From Bacillota bacterium (lineage in GTDB: Bacteria > Bacillota > Negativicutes > Veillonellales > Negativicoccaceae), in NCBI GenBank assembly GCA_023418435.1, contig JAEZZT010000086.1:1-11144 (forward strand): DNA of 11,144 bases, read 5' to 3'. Both the position numbers and the translations under genes were made by a program. Shown here piece by piece: positions 1-5,966 of the stretch (position 1 is its first letter; each line of letters opens with the position of its first letter). Below the pieces are notes generated by a model. It had not been told where the DNA came from. It ran no database searches and saw nothing but the letters and a program-made list of their open reading frames with translations.

Positions 1-783
1 GAAGAGTACCACCGCAACCGGTTCCAAACAGGCGATCACGCTGACCGTCGTAGGCTCCAATGAATGCAGTGCATACAAGTATAAATAAAAAGGAAAAACA
101 GTGCCCAAAAACACGACGGCCAAACTGCATAAAATCGTGGTCGAGTCGGCAAAAAGACTTGCCCAAGCAATGTCACCCATACATAGTTTGCCGAATAAAG
201 CACCGCTTAACATTCCGGTACCGAGTAATAATCGGGCCGGAATTTTTTGCAGCAGCCGTCGCGGATAGACAGTATGAAATGCCAAAGCAAATGCGGACAG
301 CAAGCCCCAAGTAAAGGCGACAAAGGGAATCTCCAATTGATGCCAATCCCCTCCCGTCACCAGCAAGTACACCCCCAAGGTCGCACTCAAGGTCGTGATA
401 CTTTCCGTGACATTGGGCCAGCGCTTGCTTTGTGCGGCCATAAAAATCACGATAATTACCGGTGCTAAATATTGCAACACGGTGGCCGCTGCGGCATTGC
501 CCAATTGAATCGCCTGCATGTAAGTATATTGCATGAAAAAGATACCGACTACGCCGAAAAGCGGGAGTCGCCAATACATATCCCGACGCGTCAATGTATG
601 TCCCCGCCGTAGCTGCCGGATCTCCGGTCCGGATGCCAAAATAAAGATGATCCCGGCACAAAGCAAACGAAACATCGTAATTTCCTTTGCGCCTACTGCA
701 CTATGCGTCAGCAAGTATTGGGCCACGGTACTGCTGGCTGCCCACATCAACGCAGCCACGACCACAAATATCTTTGCCCACAT
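1..783 (-). CDS. EamA/DMT-family membrane transporter, C-terminus cut off by window edge
   Basis: This is an inner-membrane transporter of the drug/metabolite (EamA, 10-TMS) type; its substrate cannot be told from sequence. The frame is open from ATG at 783 to base 1, giving 261 residues, and lacks roughly the last 30 residues of a usual 290-300 aa protein. Hydrophobic stretches alternate with short basic loops: about residues 3-22, 37-51, 72-92, 98-117, 131-143, 152-172, 184-201, 217-238 and 246-261. Two family-like repeats show: one opens with a Trp/Ala-Ser helix (ALMWAASSTVAQ), and the later part has the small-residue/Glu-Pro helix (SLEPTTVSVIACLEPVAV, about 241-258). ATG 783 follows GGGAGGT (787-793) at a short 4-nt spacing, and no better start lies nearby. 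It sits just downstream of tRNA-Val and its terminator. The family assignment is strong; the specific role is unknown. Confidence 0.88.
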   Translation of the reverse strand, partial: MWAKIFVVVAALMWAASSTVAQYLLTHSAVGAKEITMFRLLCAGIIFILASGPEIRQLRRGHTLTRRDMYWRLPLFGVVGIFFMQYTYMQAIQLGNAAAATVLQYLAPVIIVIFMAAQSKRWPNVTESITTLSATLGVYLLVTGGDWHQLEIPFVAFTWGLLSAFALAFHTVYPRRLLQKIPARLLLGTGMLSGALFGKLCMGDIAWASLFADSTTILCSLAVVFLGTVFPFYLYLYALHSLEPTTVSVIACLEPVAVVLF

Positions 784-806
784 ATTACCTCCCGAATCGA
801 AACAAC

Positions 807-829
807 AAAAGGGCCCAACAGGCCCTTTT
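807..829 (-). terminator. Rho-independent terminator after tRNA-Val
   Basis: A perfect 9-bp stem (AAAAGGGCC / GGCCCTTTT) encloses a 5-nt loop and begins 6 nt after the encoded CCA of tRNA-Val. On the minus strand the stem ends in TTTT and continues GTTGTTT, a suitable U-rich tail. It closes the tRNA unit and lies just before the transporter start at 783. Confidence 0.85.
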
Positions 830-835
830 ACATTC

Positions 836-912
836 TGGTGGGGCTAACTGGATTCGAACCGGTGACCTCTACGATGTCAACGTAGCACTCTAACCAACTG
901 AGCTATAGCCCC
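836..912 (-). tRNA. tRNA-Val, anticodon GAC
   Basis: A complete cloverleaf folds on the minus strand. The acceptor stem is GGGGCTA/TAGCCCC, followed by discriminator A and an encoded CCA (836-838). The D-arm is GCTC-AGTTGGTTA-GAGT. The anticodon arm is CTACG-TTGACAT-CGTAG, with anticodon GAC at 878-876, which reads valine codons GUC and GUU. The variable loop is AGGTC. The T-arm is ACCGG-TTCGAAT-CCAGT, with one C51-A63 mismatch (bases 861 and 849). The length with CCA is 77 nt. It has a near-consensus promoter directly upstream and a hairpin terminator directly downstream, so it can work as a single-gene unit; it may also be reached by read-through from the upstream operon. Confidence 0.97.
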
Positions 913-928
913 TTTTTCAGATAAGTGT

Positions 929-957
929 ATTCTACCGAATTACTATTATCCTGTCAA
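929..957 (-). promoter_or_regulatory. Sigma-70-type promoter of tRNA-Val
   Basis: On the minus strand a perfect -35 TTGACA (952-957) and a -10 TAGAAT (929-934) are separated by exactly 17 nt. Transcription would start near 922, about 10 nt before the mature tRNA 5' end. The -35 box contains the TGA stop codon (954-956) of the upstream PLP-enzyme gene, so promoter and coding end share bases. Confidence 0.85.
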
Positions 958-2186
958 GATATCAGACTCAAGACGCGTTCCGCCGCCCCCATGACGCCGA
1001 GCATATTATGTTCGAAAATCAAACCGCCCTGCAAGTAGACAGTATACGGACTGCGAACCGGTGCATCGGCACTCAACTCGATGGACGATCCCTGCACGAA
1101 CGCGCCGCAAGCCATGATTACCGGATCCGCATAACCGGGCAATTCGCCGGGCACGGGACGAACGTATCCATCCACCGGTGAAGCTCCTTGCAAACCTTCA
1201 CAAAATGCACAGAGATTTTCCTCGGTCCGCAAAGAAATCGATTGAATCAAGTCACTGCGAACGGCACCGAGCACCGGATGTACGTCAAAACCCAATTCCG
1301 AAAATACGGCCGCCGCAAAATCGGCACCTTGCAAAGCCTGTGACACTACATGCGGCGCCATGAAAAGTCCTTGAAAAAACAAGCGATAACCGGCCGCATA
1401 CGAGCCCATTTCATTGCCCAGCCCCGGAGCCGTCAGCATATGTGCCGCTTTCTCGACCAACTCTGCTCGGCCGGCAATATATCCGCCCGTTGCCGCCAAG
1501 CCGCCGCCCGGATTCTTTATCAAGGAACCGGCAATAATATCGGCCCCCACTTCCGTAGGCTCCAGGCGTTCCGTAAATTCCCCATAGCAATTGTCGACAA
1601 AACAAATCGTCTGGGGATTTTTCTTCTTCACTACGGCAATAACCTCTTCGATATCCGCAATCGTCAACGCTTCTCTTTGGGCATAACCGCGCGAGCGCTG
1701 AATCAACACCAATTTCGTTCTGTCGGTCACCGCAGCGGCCAATTCCGCCAAATCACAGCGGCCATCTTTCGTGGCTACCTCGCGGTAATTAATGCCCCGG
1801 CTTTGTAAATTGCCCGGGGCATTCCCCTTCAGTCCGATGACCGTCTGCATGGTGTCATATGGACGTCCCATCGCCGCCAACATTTCATCACCGTTATCCA
1901 AAAGTGCCAACAGCACCGTCGCCAACGCATGCGTGCCGGAGACAAAATGCGGTCTCACGATCGCCATCTCTGTACGAAAAACATCCGCATATACTTCATC
2001 CAACTTTTCCCTGCCGGCATCGTTGTAACCATAGCCGGACGTGCCGTGAAAATGAAAATCGGATAATTTGGCATGATGAAAAGCCGCTACAATCTTTTTC
2101 GTATTATGAGCGGAAATACTACGATATAATGCAAATTGCTCTGCACATTTTTGAAGAGCCTGTTCCTGTAAAACTTCTAAACGCAA
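954..2186 (-). CDS. ynbB: YnbB-type PLP-dependent enzyme (methionine gamma-lyase-like / 'aluminum resistance' family)
   Basis: This cytoplasmic fold-type I PLP enzyme belongs to the Met-gamma-lyase-like family that lies beside hfq/miaA in many Firmicutes. Its true substrate is not established; a cystathionine/methionine lyase-type reaction is inferred only from family. Visible marks are SDFHFHGTSGYGYND near the N-terminus, SGTHAL, FVDNCYGEF with the Asp expected to contact the PLP ring nitrogen (about residue 198), and SLIKNPGGG, whose Lys (about 224) should form the Schiff base. With TTG 2186 the protein has 410 aa, normal for the family. I chose this start because GAAGGTG (2193-2199) lies 6 nt upstream. 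The frame extends in phase to TTG 2201, which overlaps the hfq stop (TTGA) but has no Shine-Dalgarno, giving 415 aa. It is the last protein gene of the operon; its stop lies inside the tRNA-Val promoter. Confidence 0.92.
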   Translation of the reverse strand: MRLEVLQEQALQKCAEQFALYRSISAHNTKKIVAAFHHAKLSDFHFHGTSGYGYNDAGREKLDEVYADVFRTEMAIVRPHFVSGTHALATVLLALLDNGDEMLAAMGRPYDTMQTVIGLKGNAPGNLQSRGINYREVATKDGRCDLAELAAAVTDRTKLVLIQRSRGYAQREALTIADIEEVIAVVKKKNPQTICFVDNCYGEFTERLEPTEVGADIIAGSLIKNPGGGLAATGGYIAGRAELVEKAAHMLTAPGLGNEMGSYAAGYRLFFQGLFMAPHVVSQALQGADFAAAVFSELGFDVHPVLGAVRSDLIQSISLRTEENLCAFCEGLQGASPVDGYVRPVPGELPGYADPVIMACGAFVQGSSIELSADAPVRSPYTVYLQGGLIFEHNMLGVMGAAERVLSLIS

Positions 2187-2192
2187 ATTTTT

Positions 2193-2199
2193 CACCTTC
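2193..2199 (-). promoter_or_regulatory. Ribosome binding site deciding the ynbB start
   Basis: GAAGGTG on the minus strand sits 6 nt before TTG 2186. It begins inside the end of hfq (its G at 2199 is part of the hfq TGA). It favours TTG 2186 over the alternatives TTG 2201 and GTG 2195, which have no such site. Confidence 0.5.
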
Positions 2200-2395
2200 A
2201 ACGCTGAATAGTAGAAATAGCGTGCTTGTAGATCAATTGTTCCTTGCCGTCATTGACCAAGAGCACCGTAAAATTATCGAACGATTTGACCAAACCTTTG
2301 AGTTGTACTCCATTGACTAAATAAATGCTGACGATTTTATTATTCTTGCGCGCATCATTTAAATATACTTCCTGTAGATTCACCTTGTTTTCCAC
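2198..2395 (-). CDS. hfq: RNA chaperone Hfq
   Basis: This Sm-like protein forms a hexameric ring that binds small RNAs and mRNAs. It is 65 aa, short and without the C-terminal tail of the E. coli protein, as is usual in Firmicutes. The Sm1 region includes [12 protein letters not shown] and LVNGVQLKG, with F(39)DNF; Sm2 has YKHAIST (56-62). Proximal-face residues Q8, F42, K57 and H58 are kept, and a reduced basic rim (R16, K17, K20) is present. The start is GTG at 2395, preceded by GGGAGGG (2404-2410) at 8-9 nt. The reading frame begins 41 nt before the miaA stop, and the stop TGA (2198-2200) abuts ynbB. The placement next to miaA matches many bacteria. Identity is very secure. Confidence 0.97.
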   Translation of the reverse strand: MENKVNLQEVYLNDARKNNKIVSIYLVNGVQLKGLVKSFDNFTVLLVNDGKEQLIYKHAISTIQR

Positions 2396-3323
2396 TTTCT
2401 TTTCCCTCCCAAATCCTCTTGATACATGGTACTAAATGCTCTGCCAAATCCTCCACGGAGGAATACTGAGCCGGATCTATATATTCGACATACGGCATTC
2501 TTTTCAGCCAAGTCAATTGGCGTTTCGCAAAGCGACGAGTATTTCGTTGAATGAGCTCCACCACTTCTTCTTCCGTGCATTCCCCTTGCCGGTAGGCCTC
2601 CCATTCCTGATAGCCGATCGCTTTTCTCGCCTGCTTGGCTTCGGGTTCCAAGTCCCACAGCCACTTTGCCTCATCGGCCAAGCCATCCGCCATCATCTTG
2701 CAGACACGCCCATTGATACGCTCGTACAATTCCGCTCGTTCCGGAACGAGCGCATAGACCGGCCCGCAATAGAGAGGCTCATGACTTCTTTTTCCCGAGC
2801 GATAGGATCCTCCCGCCTCGAGAACGGCCAACGCCCGAATCAATCGTTGCTTGTCGACGACTTCCCGCTCCGCAAAATAATCCGGATCGCGTTGCTCCAT
2901 TTCCTGAATCAAGCCATCCAATCCGGCCTTTTCATATATACTTTCATATTTTCGATACAATTCCTGCAATGGACCCAAGTCCGGAAATTCATAGCCTTCC
3001 AACAGCGCTTGCACATAGAGTCCGGTCCCACCGGTAAGAATCGGAATATTTCCGCGCTGCAGTATATCTTCGATGCAGGCCTTGGCCAACGAACAAAACT
3101 CGGCCACCGTATAGGTTTCGGTCGCATCCTTGATATCGATCAGGTGATGAGGTATCCTCTCTTGCTCCGCCGGCAAGACTTTGGCCGTCCCCACATCCAA
3201 ACGCCGATATACTTGGAAGGCATCCGCCGAAATCACCTCGCCTCGCAGACGTTTGGCCAGCTCAATGGCCAAAGCGCTTTTTCCCGAGGCGGTAGGTCCC
3301 ATGATCGTAAGCAAATTCATCAT
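2355..3323 (-). CDS. miaA: tRNA dimethylallyltransferase MiaA
   Basis: MiaA transfers a dimethylallyl group from DMAPP to N6 of A37 in tRNAs that read codons beginning with U, making i6A, the substrate of MiaB in the same operon. The protein has 322 aa, a usual length. It opens with the P-loop GPTASGKS (9-16), followed by [17 protein letters not shown] (32-48), HHLIDIKD (59-66), [36 protein letters not shown] and a C-terminal [16 protein letters not shown]. In the second motif the usual D-S-x-Q reads D34-A-F-Q37, a Ser-to-Ala change. ATG 3323 overlaps the methyltransferase stop as ATGA (3320-3323), implying coupling; ATG 3320 is a possible alternative. Its last 41 nt are shared with the start of hfq in another frame. 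Confidence 0.97.
   Translation of the reverse strand: MMNLLTIMGPTASGKSALAIELAKRLRGEVISADAFQVYRRLDVGTAKVLPAEQERIPHHLIDIKDATETYTVAEFCSLAKACIEDILQRGNIPILTGGTGLYVQALLEGYEFPDLGPLQELYRKYESIYEKAGLDGLIQEMEQRDPDYFAEREVVDKQRLIRALAVLEAGGSYRSGKRSHEPLYCGPVYALVPERAELYERINGRVCKMMADGLADEAKWLWDLEPEAKQARKAIGYQEWEAYRQGECTEEEVVELIQRNTRRFAKRQLTWLKRMPYVEYIDPAQYSSVEDLAEHLVPCIKRIWEGKESGKQGESTGSIFK
2404..2410 (-). promoter_or_regulatory. Shine-Dalgarno of hfq inside the miaA coding end
   Basis: GGGAGGG on the minus strand lies 8-9 nt before the hfq GTG (2395) and is embedded in miaA codons. It supports the GTG as the real hfq start despite the overlap. Ribosomes finishing miaA pass over this site, so the two genes could affect each other's translation. 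Confidence 0.7.
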
Positions 3324-4099
3324 AAATCCCAGACTCCATATTTCACTCGACTATACTTGCCGCCTACCACGAAAGTAGGTGCGGGCAGCTCGGCAATCGT
3401 TTCGGATGATCTCAACTTGATAATCAACCTTTTGCCGACGGTTCGCAAAACTTGTTGCCACCACTGCCTATCGCGTGGCGGTTGCAGTGCCAGATGTCGC
3501 AGCAAACCTAGATTGGTACTTTGTGTCACGGTTCGGTTGAACATGAAGTCGAAATAGGCAATATCCCAATATCCATCTTCCACCGAAGCGAGAAAACTTC
3601 CGGCTTCCTGATAATGCAATTCGATATTTCGCAACGCCTCGGTGATACGTGAGTTCTTCGGATGCTCCATCCGGCGCAAGCCTTCTTGTGCTACTAAAAA
3701 CAACGGCAAAGAGGCTTCGGTTGCCACTATTTTCCGACCGCTCACATAGGCGGCCACCACCGCATCGCTTCCTTTACCGAAAGTACCGTCAAATATCCGT
3801 TGTGGCTGCACTTCCAGCATCAAGCTGGCCAAATAATCCTTTTCTTCACGATCCCAAGTGCGGATACGCAATTCCGCCATATTCAAGTGAAACCGATAAG
3901 TCCCCTGCGGTTGCCAAACCAATACTTCATCTTCCTCATATACCAGCCATGTCTCGATATCGTGTCGTCGGCTCAATTTCGGCAACGACAAATCGGCCCG
4001 AGGCATGAACGGCACACCATACGTTTGGGCTATTTGTCTTGCCTCTTCGCCCCGCCAGGAAGAACATTGCAAAGAAGTCGTTACCCCCAAACGTTTCAT
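3320..4099 (-). CDS. RsmJ-like class I SAM-dependent methyltransferase (DUF548 family)
   Basis: This is a probable RNA methyltransferase with a Rossmann fold. E. coli RsmJ (the same broad family) makes m2G in 16S rRNA, but the target of the Firmicutes branch is not known to me. The family-like N-terminus VTTS...QIAQTYGVPFMPR is followed by SAM motif I, IFDGTFGKGSDA (102-113), an acidic end of strand 2 (VATEAS), and the catalytic-loop region AYFDFMFNR (181-189), where RsmJ proteins have DPMF. ATG 4099 (259 aa) overlaps the mutL stop as ATGA and puts VTTS at the expected N-terminus. The frame is open to an upstream ATG at 4168, but those 23 extra residues overlap mutL and look unrelated. It overlaps miaA by 4 nt. 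The fold is confident; the substrate is open. Confidence 0.85.
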   Translation of the reverse strand: MKRLGVTTSLQCSSWRGEEARQIAQTYGVPFMPRADLSLPKLSRRHDIETWLVYEEDEVLVWQPQGTYRFHLNMAELRIRTWDREEKDYLASLMLEVQPQRIFDGTFGKGSDAVVAAYVSGRKIVATEASLPLFLVAQEGLRRMEHPKNSRITEALRNIELHYQEAGSFLASVEDGYWDIAYFDFMFNRTVTQSTNLGLLRHLALQPPRDRQWWQQVLRTVGKRLIIKLRSSETIAELPAPTFVVGGKYSRVKYGVWDL

Positions 4100-5964
4100 G
4101 AGCGACAAAACAGGTTCGCCAAATCTTTCGGAGTAAAGCGAACAATGACCGGACGGCCATGCGGACAAACGAAAGGTCTCGTCGTCTTGAATAAATCATC
4201 GATCAATTCCCTCATTTGCCGAATATTGAGAACATGCCCGGACTTAATCGCACCACGACACGAAGCATAGGCCAAGACGCGATGACGAAGTTGCTCCGCA
4301 GTTGGAGGATGTTCTTCCCGCCAGGCGGCTGCAATTTCCTGCAACATTCGTTCCGTATCCTCGCCCTGTGCATCTGCCGGTGCTGCTTCGACGCGGAGCG
4401 TGGAAGGACCCGAACGTGAAATCACGAAGCCCAATGATTCAATTTCCGAACTCCTGTCTTCCAAGACATCTGCATCCGCCGGATCCATCTGCAACAAGAG
4501 CGGCACCAGCAGTTCCTGAGACGGTATCCCTTCCGTACGAGCCGCCAGTTGATCGTAGCGCACACGCTCATGGGCCGCATGCTGATCGATGATGTAGAGA
4601 TCGTCTCCTTTTTGACAGACGATAAAACATTTGGCGATTTGTCCCAAAGGAATCAAGGGTGCTTCTTCCGGGTTCAAGCTAAACAAAGGCTTATCCGGTG
4701 CAGTTTCCTCTTCTTTGACATATTCGCTAAAACGGATAGGTTCCGCAACTTTCTGCTCTTGCGGCGTAAACGTAGGATATGTTTTTTCCGCTTGCCGCGG
4801 CGCATAGCTGCCTGCCGGTGGCATCAAGTTGCTCTGCGTGCTCTGGACACTCGTTGACTCCGGTGAGTCGGAAATCACCGGTACATTCTCCTGCAATAAG
4901 GGCGCCAATGCTTCCGTTTGTTTGCGGATCGCAGCCGGCACTTCCCGTACTTCCGTTGCCACATCTTCCGGCGCATTCACCTTCGTCAAGGCATCTAAAA
5001 TCGTATGATACACGAAACGGAATACTTCCTGTTCCCGAACGAATTTCACTTCCCGTTTTTGCGGATGGACGTTGACATCTACGGCCTCGGGACGAATCCG
5101 AATCATCAGTACCGCCACCGGATATCCGGCTTTCGGCAACAAGGAATGATACGCATTATCCAGGGCACGTGCCAAAACCGGACTTTCCACAATGCGTTGA
5201 TTGACGGCAAATGTCTGCCACTGTCTCGTGCTTTTCAAAAGGGATGGTTTGCCGACCGCCCCCTCAATCCAAAATTCATCGGCTTCGGCATGAATCGGGA
5301 ACATATCCGCCACCGTTTCCTTACCGTGAATCGCCGCAATCGTATCCTGCAAACTGCCGTTGCCGGGAGTTTCCAATACGGTGCGACCATTGTTCAGCAA
5401 GCGAAAAGCGATATCGGCATGCGCCATCGCCATTTTTCCTACCATGCTGTTGATGCGACTGCTCTCGGTTCGTTCCGTCTTGAGAAATTTGCGACGAGCC
5501 GGCGTATTGTAAAACAAATCACGGACCTCGATCGTCGTCCCGACTACCGTTCCCGTTTCTTCCGCCACTACCTCATTGCCGCCTTCGATGCAAAGCTCGA
5601 ATCCCATTTCGGCTTCCTGTTCCCGTGTGACCAAACGCACTTTGGCAACGGACGCAATACTCGGCAATGCTTCACCGCGAAACCCCAAGGATGAGACGGA
5701 GAAAATATCCTCCGCGCTGGCGATTTTACTCGTAGCATGTCGCACGAAAGCCAAGCGGGCATCCTCGGCACTCATCCCGCAACCGTTATCGGTCACACGC
5801 AAGTACGCGACACCGCCCTCACGAATCTCCACCTCGATTTTATCGGCACCTGCATCAATGGCATTTTCTACCAATTCTTTGACCACCGAGACCGGTCTTT
5901 CGACTACCTCCCCCGCGGCAATTTGATTGGCTGTATTCGTATCTAGTATATGTATACGCGCCAT
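4096..5964 (-). CDS. mutL: DNA mismatch repair protein MutL (endonuclease-type)
   Basis: MutL couples MutS mismatch recognition to strand removal. It has 622 aa. The N-terminal GHKL ATPase shows ELVENAIDAGA (30-40), DNGCGM (59-64), GFRGEALPSI (94-103) and FYNTPARRKF (151-160), then RPEAVDVNVHPQKREVKF. A Pro/Ser/Gln-rich linker covers about 335-430. The C-terminal domain carries the metal-dependent nuclease motif DQHAAHERVRYD (460-471), a clamp-binding-like QELLVPL (483-489), SCRGAIKSGH (568-577) and CPHGRP (600-605). The last acidic position of the usual DQHA(x)2E(x)4E motif is Asp471 instead of Glu. A nicking MutL fits an organism without MutH. ATG 5964 follows AAAGGA at 8 nt and lies 2 nt after mutS. 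Confidence 0.98.
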   Translation of the reverse strand: MARIHILDTNTANQIAAGEVVERPVSVVKELVENAIDAGADKIEVEIREGGVAYLRVTDNGCGMSAEDARLAFVRHATSKIASAEDIFSVSSLGFRGEALPSIASVAKVRLVTREQEAEMGFELCIEGGNEVVAEETGTVVGTTIEVRDLFYNTPARRKFLKTERTESSRINSMVGKMAMAHADIAFRLLNNGRTVLETPGNGSLQDTIAAIHGKETVADMFPIHAEADEFWIEGAVGKPSLLKSTRQWQTFAVNQRIVESPVLARALDNAYHSLLPKAGYPVAVLMIRIRPEAVDVNVHPQKREVKFVREQEVFRFVYHTILDALTKVNAPEDVATEVREVPAAIRKQTEALAPLLQENVPVISDSPESTSVQSTQSNLMPPAGSYAPRQAEKTYPTFTPQEQKVAEPIRFSEYVKEEETAPDKPLFSLNPEEAPLIPLGQIAKCFIVCQKGDDLYIIDQHAAHERVRYDQLAARTEGIPSQELLVPLLLQMDPADADVLEDRSSEIESLGFVISRSGPSTLRVEAAPADAQGEDTERMLQEIAAAWREEHPPTAEQLRHRVLAYASCRGAIKSGHVLNIRQMRELIDDLFKTTRPFVCPHGRPVIVRFTPKDLANLFCRS

Positions 5965-5966
5965 AA

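Noticed and set aside
173..661. 162-codon frame on the minus strand
   Set aside because: It is a frame-shifted shadow of the transporter. The frame from 783 to 1 gives alternating membrane helices and EamA motifs, while this one gives a Cys/Arg/Tyr-rich peptide without pattern.
2436..3557. 373-codon open frame on the plus strand
   Set aside because: It lies wholly antisense to miaA and the methyltransferase, both with clear motifs; its translation shows no recognisable domain and looks like a reverse-strand shadow of biased codons.
4100..4168. Longer start (ATG 4168) for the methyltransferase
   Set aside because: The extra 23 residues fall inside the conserved mutL end and do not resemble the family; ATG 4099 forms an ATGA junction and gives the expected N-terminus.
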